Counted from the stretch's first letter, positions 12,372 to 21,472 are shown. The stretch is 64,000 nt of DNA from Sphingobium sp. EP60837 (GCF_001658005.1 NZ_CP015986.1:310001-374000), one strand, 5' to 3'. Notes: generated by a model from the letters alone, not told the origin. Numbers and translations are program-made.

Positions 12372-13310
12372 TTACTCCAGCCCAGTACGCTGGGCTTTTG
12401 ACACAAAATCTAGAGCGGCGCGCGCCGCCTGGGCGATGGCGGCCTCGGCAGCCTTGGCGTCCACAGTCGGTCGATCGAGGTAGATCGCCAGCACATATTG
12501 CTCGCCCGATGGGGCCTTTACCAGCGCCACATCGTTGAAGGCGCTGCCGCAGCTTCCCGTCTTGCTGCCCGAAGTCCAGCCCGGTGGCAGGCCAGCCTTG
12601 ATCCGCTCGTCCCCGGTCGTGCTGGCATTCAACCAAGTCATCAGACGGCTTGCGCTTTCGGCCTTCATGTCACGAAATAGGAGACGCGATATGAGGCTCG
12701 CCATCGCTGCGGGGCTGGTGGTGTCGCGGGGATCGCCTTCCATATTTTCGTTAAGGGCGGGCTCCGTTCGGTCCAGCCTGGTCACGGTGTCGCCATGCGC
12801 CCGGACGAAGGCGGTCAGCCCTTCGGGGCCGCCGATCATCGGCAACAGTAGGTTCGCCGCACTATTGTCGCTGACCTCGACAGCCGCTTCAGCCAGTTCC
12901 GCCATCGACAAGCGACCGCGCTTTCCATTCGCCTTCACGACTGGCGCATGGTCGAGAATATCGGCCTGGGTGAAGGCCACCTGCCCATCCAACCCGAACC
13001 GCCCCGCATCCGCGCCCATCAGCACTGCGGCGGCCAAAGGGGCCTTGAAGGTCGAACACATGGCGAAGCGCTCGTCCCGATTGAAGCCGAGGAGGAGGGC
13101 GCCTTTATTGTCCACTAGCGCTATGCCCAAACGGCCGCCGCTTTCCTGCTCGATGGTGCGCGGATTACGAACGGTCTTCATTGCCGATTCGCTGACCATG
13201 TAGCGAGGCGCTGGCGGCAGCAGAGATTGGCGCGCCTTGTCCTCTTGCGCGGCGGCGCTGCCGACGATCGACGTCAGGGCCGCTGCCATCAACACGGCAT
13301 GCAGACGCAC
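12372..13310 (-). CDS. Class A beta-lactamase with C69/C238 pair
   Basis: Periplasmic serine beta-lactamase. The 312 aa precursor has a signal peptide ending GSAAA-QE near residue 21. All class A motifs are present: S-T-F-K with the nucleophile Ser86, SDN at 147-149, omega-loop EPALN with Glu183, and KTG at 250-252. Cys85 precedes the active serine and Cys254 follows KTGS, matching Ambler positions 69 and 238; this pair forms a disulfide in class A carbapenemases such as NMC-A, SME, KPC and GES. The start is GTG at 13310, giving Arg2 in the signal peptide; an ATG at 13289 is the alternative. It lies 3 bp after the ferredoxin gene. Confidence 0.93.
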   Translation of the reverse strand: MRLHAVLMAAALTSIVGSAAAQEDKARQSLLPPAPRYMVSESAMKTVRNPRTIEQESGGRLGIALVDNKGALLLGFNRDERFAMCSTFKAPLAAAVLMGADAGRFGLDGQVAFTQADILDHAPVVKANGKRGRLSMAELAEAAVEVSDNSAANLLLPMIGGPEGLTAFVRAHGDTVTRLDRTEPALNENMEGDPRDTTSPAAMASLISRLLFRDMKAESASRLMTWLNASTTGDERIKAGLPPGWTSGSKTGSCGSAFNDVALVKAPSGEQYVLAIYLDRPTVDAKAAEAAIAQAARAALDFVSKAQRTGLE

Positions 13311-13313
13311 CCC

Positions 13314-13649
13314 TTACATGCCCTGCATATTATGGGATTCACCGGGAATGCGAACGGTGAGGCCGTCCAGCTTTTCCTCCAGCACGATCTGGCAGGACAG
13401 ACGGCTGGTGCGTGTCGCGGCGGCGGCGAGGTCCAGCATGTCTTCTTCCGCTTCGCTCGCCGCCTTCAGCTTGGAAAAATCGCCCGCTTCGACAATGACA
13501 TGGCAGGTGGAGCAAGCCATCTGCCCCTCGCATGTTCCCTCCAGCGGCTGGCCCGCCGCCTGGGCCACGTCCAGCAAGACCGATCCGGCGGCGGCATCCA
13601 CCTCCTGCCGGTTTTCCCCATCTGCACTGATGAACGTGACCCTGATCAT
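13314..13649 (-). CDS. [2Fe-2S] ferredoxin, adrenodoxin/ISC type
   Basis: Small electron carrier of 111 aa. The cluster ligands are visible as CEGQMACSTC (C-x5-C-x2-C) and a fourth Cys in RLSCQIV near residue 86. The surrounding acidic region (EAEEDMLD) resembles the interaction helix of adrenodoxin-type proteins. It lies 18 bp after a cysteine desulfurase gene on the same strand, so it may serve Fe-S cluster assembly. The beta-lactamase gene follows 3 bp downstream. Confidence 0.92.
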   Translation of the reverse strand: MIRVTFISADGENRQEVDAAAGSVLLDVAQAAGQPLEGTCEGQMACSTCHVIVEAGDFSKLKAASEAEEDMLDLAAAATRTSRLSCQIVLEEKLDGLTVRIPGESHNMQGM

Positions 13650-13667
13650 GATTGCGACTTCCCTTGA

Positions 13668-14759
13668 CTACGGCGCCGCTTGTACGGCTGCCGCCTCATT
13701 CATTATGCGTGCAGCGCTCTCCAACTCAGCCAACGTCGCGTAGCGACCAAAGCCGATCCGCACCGATCCGCGCGCCCCCCGGTCCGACAGGCCAATGGCG
13801 CGCAGCACATGGCTAGGCCGCCCGGAGCCACTAGCGCAAGCACTACCCAGCGAAAATGCGACATCGCGGCAATCGGACAACAATCTAGCGCCGTCCAACC
13901 CCTCGCGCCGGATGTTGAGATTGCCATGATAGCGCGCATCTGCGCTGCCGTTGAGCGTCCAGCCTTCGAACAGCGTGAGCGCGCGCCGCCAAAGCGTCTC
14001 GACATGAGCGTGGTCCTGCTCCGCCCTTTCGCGCATCAGCCGGGCGGCCACCCCGAACCCAGCGCATAACGCCGGGGACAGCGTGCCGGACCGAAGGCCC
14101 GCCTCCTGCCCTCCACCGTGCATCACCGGGCTTAATCGCACCCCGTCGCGCAGCCATAAAGCGCCGACGCCTTTTGGCCCGTGGATCTTGTGCGCGCTGA
14201 CCGCCACCATGTCGCAGCTATCGGGGATCGGCACGCGCCCATATGCTTGAACGGCGTCGCAGAGGAACAATGCGCCAGCACGATGAGCGAGGTCAGCCAA
14301 CTTATCGACGGGCTGTATGACGCCGATCTCATTGTTCACCAGCATCGCCGCGACCAGCCCAACGCCGGGCAGGATCGCGGCCTCTGCTGCTTCCAGATCG
14401 ACCAGTCCATCATTGCCCACCGGTAGGACCGTCACTTGCCTGCCCTTGGCTTCAAGCGCGGCAACAGTGTCGAGTATCGTCGCATGCTCCGTCGCCAGCG
14501 TCACGATGCCGCCAGCGGGAGCACCCTGGATCGCGAGGTTGAGCGCCTCTGTCGCGCCCGATGTAAAAAGCAGGCGGCCGCCATCCGGCAGGAGCGCGCC
14601 AATCTCGTCCCGTGCCCGCTCAACCTGAGCTGCAGCCGCCCTTCCCAGCCGGTGCGCGCTGTGTGGATTGGCGAACTGGTCGCGCAGCAGCGGGACCATG
14701 GCATCGAACGCTTCGGGCGCGAGGGGAGTTGTCGCCTGATAATCCAGATAGATGGTCAT
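13668..14759 (-). CDS. Cysteine desulfurase family protein (second of tandem pair)
   Basis: PLP enzyme of the NifS/IscS type that mobilises sulfur from cysteine. 363 aa from the ATG at 14759, which overlaps the stop of the upstream paralogue (ATGA). PLP lysine is in SAHKIHGPKGVGAL near residue 196 and the catalytic-loop cysteine in GSACASGSGRPSHVL near residue 315. The N-terminus MTIYLDYQATTPL is canonical. It could act in Fe-S assembly with the ferredoxin downstream or in tRNA thiolation; the sequence does not settle which. Confidence 0.9.
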   Translation of the reverse strand: MTIYLDYQATTPLAPEAFDAMVPLLRDQFANPHSAHRLGRAAAAQVERARDEIGALLPDGGRLLFTSGATEALNLAIQGAPAGGIVTLATEHATILDTVAALEAKGRQVTVLPVGNDGLVDLEAAEAAILPGVGLVAAMLVNNEIGVIQPVDKLADLAHRAGALFLCDAVQAYGRVPIPDSCDMVAVSAHKIHGPKGVGALWLRDGVRLSPVMHGGGQEAGLRSGTLSPALCAGFGVAARLMRERAEQDHAHVETLWRRALTLFEGWTLNGSADARYHGNLNIRREGLDGARLLSDCRDVAFSLGSACASGSGRPSHVLRAIGLSDRGARGSVRIGFGRYATLAELESAARIMNEAAAVQAAP

Positions 14760-15793
14760 CGGAGCCGTCCAGCCATCTTGATCCACTGATCCGCGAAGCG
14801 GTCGATGTCCGCCTCGCTTGTGCACGGGCCGAAACTGACGCGGATGACCTCTCCGGCCGCTGCTTCGTCCCAGCCCATTGCGCGCAGGACATGGCTGGTC
14901 TTGAGCGAGCCGGAAGAACAGGCGCTGCCGGCGGAGACGGAAATGCCCGCGAGGTCGAACTGGATAAGCTGCGACCGGGCGGAGATGCCGGGCATACGGT
15001 AGCTTGCGATAGTGGCGATGCGCGACGCATCACGCGCGATGATCTCGCCGCCTGCTTCCTCGATCGCAGCGTCGAGGCGAGTGCGGAGCCGGGCTGCTGA
15101 AGTTAACCAGTCCCCCGGTCCTTCCAAAGCCGCCGCCATGGCCAATACCGCAGGAAGATTTTCGGTGCCCGCACGATAGCCCTGCTCCTGTCCGCCGCTC
15201 GGCTCCAGCAACGCCAGGTCTCGCACCAACAGCGCGCCGACGCCGGGCGGGCCGCCGAATTTATGAGCGCTAATCGCGATCATGTCCGCTTCCGGCAGGG
15301 GAAGCTTTCCCGAGCTCTGTGCGCAATCGGCGAAGAGGATGACCCCATCGCGGGCCATCTGGTCCAGAGGCTGTATGACGCCCGTTTCGTTATTGACGTG
15401 CTGGACGGCGATGATCTGGCCAGTTCCCTCATCGAGATTTCGAAGATCGATCAGCCCTTCGGACGTGACCAGCAAGCGATCAGCTTTGGGCGTTACGCGG
15501 AGGACCGAATCATGTTCGACAGGCGAGGTCGCGATCCTGCTCGCCTTCGCCCGCGTCAGGCCGATGGCGATCGCCTCGCTCGCGCCAGAGGTGAACAGAA
15601 CATGCCCCGTCCATTCCAGCGCGGTAGCGATCCGCGACCGGGCATCCTCCAGCGCAGCCCGCGCGGCGCGTCCTTCCGCATGCGGACTGGACGGGTTGGC
15701 CCAGCGTTCCATGCCCTCCACCATCGCGGCTTTCGCCTCCGGGAGCATCGGGGTGGTGGCGGCATGGTCCAGATAAAGGCGATCGGCGGCCAC
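14756..15793 (-). CDS. Cysteine desulfurase family protein (first of tandem pair)
   Basis: Class V aminotransferase fold, 345 aa, PLP lysine in SAHKFGGPPGVGAL, catalytic-loop cysteine in GSACSSGSLKTSHVL near 310. It is shorter than the downstream paralogue and clearly divergent from it, so the pair is not a recent duplication. The start is GTG at 15793 (MAADRLYLDHAATTP). It opens an apparent operon: desulfurase, desulfurase, ferredoxin, beta-lactamase. Divergent from the hydrolase at 15940. Confidence 0.88.
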   Translation of the reverse strand: MAADRLYLDHAATTPMLPEAKAAMVEGMERWANPSSPHAEGRAARAALEDARSRIATALEWTGHVLFTSGASEAIAIGLTRAKASRIATSPVEHDSVLRVTPKADRLLVTSEGLIDLRNLDEGTGQIIAVQHVNNETGVIQPLDQMARDGVILFADCAQSSGKLPLPEADMIAISAHKFGGPPGVGALLVRDLALLEPSGGQEQGYRAGTENLPAVLAMAAALEGPGDWLTSAARLRTRLDAAIEEAGGEIIARDASRIATIASYRMPGISARSQLIQFDLAGISVSAGSACSSGSLKTSHVLRAMGWDEAAAGEVIRVSFGPCTSEADIDRFADQWIKMAGRLR

Positions 15794-15939
15794 GAGGCGA
15801 TGTTACTCATTGATTGCGGAAATGGCGGCGCCTTCTATATAGGCGGTCTGCCGCGCAACGCCAGCACTGGCTTTGCCGCGCCCGCATCCAACCGCCGGCC
15901 TCCTTTCTCCGGGTGGCGGCCAGAACCATAATAGGTGCC

Positions 15940-16596
15940 ATGCCCGACGTTATCTTCCCCGGACCCGAAGGCCGCCTCGAAGGCCGCTTCAGCCCCCCGC
16001 CCCGTCCCCGCGCACCTGTCGCGATGATCCTGCATCCGCACCCGCAGGGCGGCGGCACGATGAATGATCGCATCACCCAGGCGCTCTACAAGACTTTTGT
16101 GAAGCGTGGCTTTGCCGTGCTCCGCTTCAACTTCCGGGGCGTAGGCCGCAGCCAGGGCACGTTCGACAACGGCATCGGCGAACTCAGCGACGCCGCCGCG
16201 GCGCTCGATTGGGTGCAAAGCTTCCATCCCGAAGCGCAGACGACCTGGATCGCAGGCTTTTCCTTCGGCGCATGGATCGGCATGCAGTTGCTGATGCGCC
16301 GTCCGGAAATCCGCGGCTTCATTTCGGTCGCGCCCCCGGCGAACATGTACGACTTCTCCTTCCTCGCACCCTGCCCCGCTTCGGGCATCATCGTACAGGG
16401 CACCGCGGACGAAGTCGTGACCGCCAGCGCAGTGCAGAAGCTGGTCGATAAGCTCCGCACGCAAAAGGGCATCACGATCCATCATGACGAGATTCGCGGT
16501 GCGAACCACTTTTTCGAACATGAACTCGATCAGCTGATGAAGTCGGTGGATAATTATCTCGACATGCGGCTGGCCCCGGATTCACCCATCCGCTGA
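15940..16596 (+). CDS. Alpha/beta hydrolase family protein
   Basis: 218 aa protein of the alpha/beta hydrolase fold. The HPHPQGGGTMNDR motif near residue 30 and the nucleophile elbow GFSFGAWIG near 102 are typical of a family of small conserved hydrolases of unknown substrate. The acid and base are probably D of GTADEVVT and H of GANHFFEH near the C-terminus. The open frame extends upstream, but the ATG at 15940 gives the family N-terminus. A strong terminator follows. Confidence 0.85.
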   Translation: MPDVIFPGPEGRLEGRFSPPPRPRAPVAMILHPHPQGGGTMNDRITQALYKTFVKRGFAVLRFNFRGVGRSQGTFDNGIGELSDAAAALDWVQSFHPEAQTTWIAGFSFGAWIGMQLLMRRPEIRGFISVAPPANMYDFSFLAPCPASGIIVQGTADEVVTASAVQKLVDKLRTQKGITIHHDEIRGANHFFEHELDQLMKSVDNYLDMRLAPDSPIR

Positions 16597-16627
16597 GCCC
16601 TCCACCTAAGACTGCAATCGCTCTTAG

Positions 16628-16659
16628 ACCCTCCCCTTCACGCCAAGGGGAGGGTTTTT
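16628..16659 (+). terminator. Strong intrinsic terminator
   Basis: ACCCTCCCCTT pairs with AAGGGGAGGGT (16628-16638 and 16645-16655) around a 6 nt loop and runs into TTTTT. It lies 32 bp past the hydrolase stop codon. Confidence 0.9.
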
Positions 16660-16741
16660 GCTGCTCGGGAAGCAGGCATTTGAACGCATATATAATTTTG
16701 CGCTTGGCCATGCGGCGGCAGGCGGCTAGCCGCGCCCGACA

Positions 16742-17827
16742 ATGAGCGCGGAAAAGAATGATCGCCTGATATGGAGCCGCTACTATAGCGCCTTCATCCC
16801 CGCCCCGCCCGGCCCCGGCTTTTTCGACCGGTTGAAGGCGGCGAGCGGGGCGATTGGCGGGATCGCAATCACCGGGCTGCTTTGCGGCCTCATGTTGGGG
16901 AACGGCGTCGCTCATCCCCTGCTGGTCGCGCCGATGGGGGCGTCTGCTGTCCTGCTGTACGCCGTCCCGGCAAGTCCGCTGGCTCAGCCATGGTCCGTGT
17001 TTGGCGGCAACGTCGTGTCGGCGCTCATCGGCATAACGATCGCGCGGCTGATCCCGGACCCGACCATCGCCGCAGCGCTGGCAGTAGGATGCGCCATAGC
17101 CGGCATGTCCCTGCTCCGCTGTCTTCATCCGCCGGGTGGCGCGGTCGCGCTATCGGCCGTGCTGGGCGCTGCGAATGGCGCGCCAAGCTATATGTTTGCC
17201 CTGGTGCCGGTAGGTCTCAATACCGCGCTGCTGCTGGCGATTGCGATCCTTTTCCATCGGCTCGCCGGGCATAGCTATCCGCATGTGGCCCCCAAGGCGC
17301 CCAGCGCACACGGAACCAGCGACCCTGCGCCATTGCTGCGCACGCCTCCTTCCGAAGAAGATGTGAAGGAAGCACTACACGCCTATGGCGATGTGCTGGA
17401 CGTCGATCCCGCCGACTTGCAGGTCGTTCTACATCATGCGGAAGTCCGGGCAGCCGAGCGGAGTCATGGGACGCTGACATGCGGCGAGATCATGTCGCGC
17501 GATGTAATATCCGTTCGAGGAAGCGAGCCCATCTCCCACGCGCGCCAGCTGCTGCATAGCCGCCGTCTGTTGTCCTTGCCCGTGCTGGACGATGCTGGTC
17601 AGGTCAACGGCGTCATCGGCCCGCTGGACCTTTCCCGCGAGGGGGCGCAAGTTCGCGATATCGCCGCAGACCCGTTGCTTGTGACGAAGGACACTCCGGT
17701 GGCGCAGTTGCTACGTCCTCTCACAAGCGGCATGCGGCGAGAGGCGGTCGTCGTCGATCATGATGGAAAGCTGCGAGGTTTGGTAACGCAAACCGATCTG
17801 CTGGCGGCGCTTGCCCTGCGCGCCTGA
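16742..17827 (+). CDS. HPP family membrane protein with C-terminal CBS pair
   Basis: 361 aa. The N-terminal half has four or more hydrophobic segments and the HPP signature CLHPPGGAVALSA near residue 125. The C-terminal half carries two CBS motifs (GEIMSRDVISVRGSEPISHA near 250 and VRDIAADPLLVTKDTPVAQLL near 305), which in other proteins bind adenine nucleotides. HPP proteins have been linked to nitrite transport in plastids; the bacterial role is not established. The CBS pair suggests control by energy charge (inference). It converges on the small membrane protein that follows. Confidence 0.85.
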   Translation: MSAEKNDRLIWSRYYSAFIPAPPGPGFFDRLKAASGAIGGIAITGLLCGLMLGNGVAHPLLVAPMGASAVLLYAVPASPLAQPWSVFGGNVVSALIGITIARLIPDPTIAAALAVGCAIAGMSLLRCLHPPGGAVALSAVLGAANGAPSYMFALVPVGLNTALLLAIAILFHRLAGHSYPHVAPKAPSAHGTSDPAPLLRTPPSEEDVKEALHAYGDVLDVDPADLQVVLHHAEVRAAERSHGTLTCGEIMSRDVISVRGSEPISHARQLLHSRRLLSLPVLDDAGQVNGVIGPLDLSREGAQVRDIAADPLLVTKDTPVAQLLRPLTSGMRREAVVVDHDGKLRGLVTQTDLLAALALRA

Positions 17828-18025
17828 TCAGTGCGCCCGCCGCTCCAGCATTGACACATCCGGACCGGGAATGGCGGAAATCGCGACATTGGCGAACATC
17901 ACCAGACCCGCTATAATCATCAGCACGCCGCGTTTGCGGTCGCCCTTCTTCGCGATTGCGTAAACGCCGCCGCCGGTCAGGAGCAAACCCGCCAGCATCA
18001 GGATGGATAAAATCGTTGCTGCCAT
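17828..18025 (-). CDS. Small two-helix membrane protein, unknown function
   Basis: 65 aa from the ATG at 18025. Two hydrophobic segments (ILSILMLAGLLLTGGGVYAI and VLMIIAGLVMFANVAISAI) flank a basic turn KKGDRKRG, predicting a hairpin in the inner membrane with a cytoplasmic loop. An in-frame ATG at 18037 and a TTG at 18061 are alternative starts; no ribosome site decides. It converges directly on the HPP gene and is divergent from rpiB. No family recognised. Confidence 0.65.
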   Translation of the reverse strand: MAATILSILMLAGLLLTGGGVYAIAKKGDRKRGVLMIIAGLVMFANVAISAIPGPDVSMLERRAH

Positions 18026-18127
18026 GAGGCAGGCCATAAGCGGCCAGCTGGACTGTGGCAATTGCCCGCCGCTCCCCCTAAGAGGCGCGGGAACGAATCA
18101 CCTTTTGCGTGACAGGACGACCTCGCC

Positions 18128-18565
18128 GTGAAAATCGCCATCGCTTCCGATCATGCCGCCGTTGATCTGAAGGCGGAACTCGCAGACTGGCTGCGCTCCG
18201 AAGGGCATGAGGTCGATGACCTTGGCCCCGCGACGGCCGACCGGGTGGATTATCCCGACTTTGGGTACAAGCTGGCTTCTGCCGTTGCATCAGGCGCGGC
18301 CGAGCGCGGGATTGCGCTCTGCGGATCGGGCATCGGTATTTCCATCGCCGTCAACCGCAACCCGGCCTGCCGCTGCGCACTGGTCTCCGAACCACTGTCT
18401 GCCGCGCTTTCTCGCGAGCATAATGACGCCAACGTCCTGGCCCTCGGCGCGCGCCTGACCGGCGTCGATATGGCGAAGGCGTGCGTCACTGCCTTCCTAT
18501 CCACCGAATTTGGCGGTGGCCGTCATAGCGGCCGCGTCGAAAAACTCTCTCAGCCCGCGCTTTAA
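18128..18565 (+). CDS. rpiB: Ribose 5-phosphate isomerase B
   Basis: Interconverts ribose 5-phosphate and ribulose 5-phosphate in the pentose phosphate pathway. 145 aa, LacA/RpiB fold, with the N-terminal ASDHAA motif and catalytic Cys65 in CGSGIG. The start is GTG at 18128. It lies 12 bp before glyA, so the two are probably co-transcribed. Confidence 0.95.
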   Translation: MKIAIASDHAAVDLKAELADWLRSEGHEVDDLGPATADRVDYPDFGYKLASAVASGAAERGIALCGSGIGISIAVNRNPACRCALVSEPLSAALSREHNDANVLALGARLTGVDMAKACVTAFLSTEFGGGRHSGRVEKLSQPAL

Positions 18566-18577
18566 GGAGCCTGCCCG

Positions 18578-19897
18578 ATGAGCACCGCACCCCTCGCCCA
18601 GCCCGACCTGTCCGATATCCGCGCGGAAGGCTATTTCTCGCGCAGCTTGGCCGATGCCGATCCGGCCGTGTTCGCTGGCGTCACCAAGGAACTGAAGCGC
18701 GAGCAGAATCAGATCGAACTGATCGCGTCGGAAAATATCGTGTCAAAGGCGGTGCTGGAGGCGCAGGGCAGCGTCTTCACCAACAAATATGCCGAGGGCT
18801 ATCCGGGAAAGCGCTATTATCAGGGCTGCGCGCCGTCGGATGAAGTCGAACAGCTCGCCATCGACCGCGCGAAGCAGATCTTCAACTGCGGCTTCGTCAA
18901 TGTGCAGCCTCATTCCGGCGCGCAGGCGAACGGTGCGGTGATGCTGGCGCTGACCAAGCCGGGCGATACCATCATGGGCCTCTCGCTCGATGCGGGCGGC
19001 CATCTTACTCACGGTGCGAAGCCTGCTCTGTCGGGCAAGTGGTACAACGCAGTGCAATACGGCGTTCGCGAAGACACGCATCTGATCGACTACGGCGCTC
19101 TGGAAGCGCAAGCGATCGAGGCAAAGCCGACCCTCATCATCGCGGGCGGATCTGCCTATCCCCGTCACCTGGACTTCGCCCGGTTCCGCGCGATCGCGGA
19201 CAAGGTGGGCGCGCTGTTGATGGTCGATATGGCGCACTTTGCAGGGCTTGTTGCAGGTGGCGCACACCCGACGCCTTTCGGTTTCGCTGATGTCGTAACC
19301 ACGACCACCCACAAGACGCTACGCGGTCCGCGCGGCGGCATGATCCTCACCAATGACGAAGCCATTGCCAAGAAGATCAACTCGGCAGTGTTCCCCGGCC
19401 TGCAAGGCGGCCCGCTGATGCACGTCATCGCCGCCAAGGCCGTTGCTTTCGGAGAGGTGCTCCGTCCCGAGTTCAAGACCTACGCCCAGGCAATTGTCAC
19501 CAACGCAAAGGCGCTCGCCGCCAAGCTGGAGCAGCGCGGCCTAGCCGTGGTTTCCGGCGGCACGGACACGCATCTGGCGCTCATCGACCTGCGGCCATAC
19601 GGCATCTCGGGCAAGGACGCCGACGAGGCGCTGGAGCGCAGCTTCATCACCTGCAACAAGAATGGCGTGCCGGGCGACCCGCTGCCGCCGACCAAGACCA
19701 GCGGCATCCGGGTGGGTTCACCCGCCGGAACGACGCGCGGCTTCGGCGTGGCCGAGTTCGAAGCGATTGGCGACATGATCGCCGACGTTCTGGAAGGACT
19801 GCGCGATAAGGGTGAGCATGGCGAGCCGACCGTCGAAGCCAATGTGCGTGAGCGTGTGTCCGCCCTTTGTGCCCGCTTCCCGATCTACGAGGGCTGA
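18578..19897 (+). CDS. glyA: Serine hydroxymethyltransferase
   Basis: PLP enzyme that converts serine and tetrahydrofolate to glycine and 5,10-methylene-tetrahydrofolate. 439 aa. The PLP lysine is in [14 protein letters not shown] near residue 244 and the conserved [12 protein letters not shown] motif is near 47. A good AAGGAG ribosome site precedes the ATG at 18578. It forms a unit with rpiB upstream; nrdR follows after a 93 bp gap that contains an inverted repeat. Confidence 0.98.
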   Translation: MSTAPLAQPDLSDIRAEGYFSRSLADADPAVFAGVTKELKREQNQIELIASENIVSKAVLEAQGSVFTNKYAEGYPGKRYYQGCAPSDEVEQLAIDRAKQIFNCGFVNVQPHSGAQANGAVMLALTKPGDTIMGLSLDAGGHLTHGAKPALSGKWYNAVQYGVREDTHLIDYGALEAQAIEAKPTLIIAGGSAYPRHLDFARFRAIADKVGALLMVDMAHFAGLVAGGAHPTPFGFADVVTTTTHKTLRGPRGGMILTNDEAIAKKINSAVFPGLQGGPLMHVIAAKAVAFGEVLRPEFKTYAQAIVTNAKALAAKLEQRGLAVVSGGTDTHLALIDLRPYGISGKDADEALERSFITCNKNGVPGDPLPPTKTSGIRVGSPAGTTRGFGVAEFEAIGDMIADVLEGLRDKGEHGEPTVEANVRERVSALCARFPIYEG

Positions 19898-19923
19898 TCC
19901 CTAATCCGCTCGTGTCGAGAATG

Positions 19924-19960
19924 GTCGAGACACGTTTTGTGTGCCATTTCGTGTCTCGAC
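19924..19960. repeat. Inverted repeat between glyA and nrdR
   Basis: Perfect 11 bp arms GTCGAGACACG (19924-19934) and CGTGTCTCGAC (19950-19960) with a 15 nt spacer. A related direct copy CGTGTCGAGA lies at 19911-19920 and TCGCTCGAAACGAACGG follows at 19961. The GTGTCTCGAC...GCTCGA...CGAACGG layout resembles, from memory, a repeat scattered in sphingomonad intergenic regions. The RNA could fold and affect readthrough to nrdR. Confidence 0.55.
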
Positions 19961-19990
19961 TCGCTCGAAACGAACGGAGATATCTGCTGA

Positions 19991-20452
19991 ATGCGCTGCC
20001 CCTTCTGTTCCCATGACGACAGCCAGGTAAAGGACAGCCGCCCCACCGAAGATGGCGCCGCGATCCGCCGCCGCCGCCAATGTGAGGCCTGTGGAGCCCG
20101 CTTCACCACCTTCGAGCGCATCCAGCTTCGCGACATTTGGGTGGTGAAGAGCGAGGGACGTAAGGAAGCCTTCGATCGGGACAAGCTCGCCCGATCAGTC
20201 GATATTGCGTGCCGCAAGCGGCAGATCGATCCAAGCCGCCTCGAAAAGCTCATTTCGGGCATCCAGCGCCAACTCGAAACCAGCGGCGAAGGCGAAGTGC
20301 CCGCCCGCGCCATCGGCGAAATGGTAATGGAGGGCCTGAAGCGGCTCGACAGCGTCGCCTATATCCGCTTTGCCAGCGTCTATAAGGACTTCACCGACGC
20401 CCGCGATTTCGAGGATTTCGCTGGGAGCGTGAAGGAGGTGGGGAGTGAGTGA
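19991..20452 (+). CDS. nrdR: Transcriptional repressor NrdR
   Basis: Represses ribonucleotide reductase genes in response to dATP/ATP. 153 aa with an N-terminal zinc ribbon (C3, C6, C31, C34), the [17 protein letters not shown] signature and an ATP-cone domain at about 48-138. Downstream of glyA and overlapping trmJ by 8 bp. The nrdR boxes it would bind are not expected at this locus and none was identified. Confidence 0.97.
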   Translation: MRCPFCSHDDSQVKDSRPTEDGAAIRRRRQCEACGARFTTFERIQLRDIWVVKSEGRKEAFDRDKLARSVDIACRKRQIDPSRLEKLISGIQRQLETSGEGEVPARAIGEMVMEGLKRLDSVAYIRFASVYKDFTDARDFEDFAGSVKEVGSE

Positions 20453-21179
20453 GGGCTGGCCAGTTTCCCCTTGCCCCGTCATAGTCCTCGTCCGCCCGCA
20501 GCTTGGCGAGAATATCGGCAAGGCTGCGCGGGCGATGCTGAATTTCGGGCTGACCGAATTGCGGCTGGTATCACCGCGCGACGGCTGGCCCAATCCCGAT
20601 GCGGGGCCATCGGCGGCGGGCGCGGATATCGTGCTCGACAAGGCGGAACTGTTCGACAGCCTTGCCGATGCGGTGGCGGATTGTGCGCATGTCTATGCGA
20701 CGACCGTCCGTAAGCGCGGGGTGACCAAGCCAGTGGTGACTCCCGAAGAAGCCGCTCGGGAGATTCATGGCGCGGCCGGTCGCTCCGCCTATGTTTTCGG
20801 TCCGGAACGGTCTGGCCTGGAAACCGAGGATGTGGCGCTCGCCCGCAAGATACTGACGGTGCCGATCAACCCGGAATTCGGGTCGCTCAACCTGGCGCAG
20901 GCGGTCATCCTCTGCGCCTATGAATGGTCGAAACAGGCGCAGTTGGAACAGCCGACGCTGGTCGATCTAGGCGAACCGGCCCCGCAGGCGGAGCTGGAGG
21001 GCATGATCGCGCAGTTCGAAGCGCTGCTCGAAGGCGCGGGCTACTTTTTCCCGCCCGATCGTGCGCCCGCGACCAAGCGCACCTTGCGTAACCTGCTGAC
21101 GAAGCCGGGCTGGAATCACCTGGAAGTACGCACGATGCGCGGCGTTCTGTCGTCGCTGGGCAATCCGCGGCAGCGTTAA
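20445..21179 (+). CDS. trmJ: tRNA/rRNA methyltransferase, TrmJ/SpoU type
   Basis: SPOUT methyltransferase, probably making 2'-O-methylation at tRNA position 32. 244 aa. Visible motifs: the N-terminal [23 protein letters not shown] (motif 1) and [17 protein letters not shown] and [14 protein letters not shown] (motifs 2 and 3, the knotted SAM site). The start is GTG at 20445, inside the end of nrdR. It converges on the chorismate mutase gene with a 4 bp overlap of ends. It could be a related TrmH-like enzyme, but TrmJ fits best. Confidence 0.87.
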   Translation: MSEGWPVSPCPVIVLVRPQLGENIGKAARAMLNFGLTELRLVSPRDGWPNPDAGPSAAGADIVLDKAELFDSLADAVADCAHVYATTVRKRGVTKPVVTPEEAAREIHGAAGRSAYVFGPERSGLETEDVALARKILTVPINPEFGSLNLAQAVILCAYEWSKQAQLEQPTLVDLGEPAPQAELEGMIAQFEALLEGAGYFFPPDRAPATKRTLRNLLTKPGWNHLEVRTMRGVLSSLGNPRQR

Positions 21180-21472
21180 GCCTTCAGGCGGTCAAATTCG
21201 GTCATTTCATAGGCGATCGATGCTTCGACCAGTTGGTCCCACAAGGTGGCGAGGATTTCCGCCGGAGCGTCCAAACGGTCGGCTGCTTGCCGGACATTCT
21301 CGATGACTTCGGCCTTGCGCGGCTCATCGCGAACGGCGCTGCGTTCCGGCTTGATGCGGGCCGCCGCGCGCATATGAGCGAAACGCTGAGCGAACAGCGC
21401 GACAAGCTGGCGGTCGATCTCGTCCACGCCGGCGCGGACCTCGGCCATGGTCGTGTAGTTTTCGGGGTTCAT
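21176..21472 (-). CDS. Chorismate mutase (AroQ type)
   Basis: 98 aa all-helical protein. R-x-x-I-D-x-x-L-V-x-L ([15 protein letters not shown]) at about 16-30 and the [17 protein letters not shown] region with Lys/Arg active-site residues are typical of AroQ. It converts chorismate to prephenate for Phe/Tyr synthesis; a PchB-like isochorismate pyruvate-lyase activity is the alternative. Its 3' end overlaps the end of trmJ. Confidence 0.85.
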   Translation of the reverse strand: MNPENYTTMAEVRAGVDEIDRQLVALFAQRFAHMRAAARIKPERSAVRDEPRKAEVIENVRQAADRLDAPAEILATLWDQLVEASIAYEMTEFDRLKA

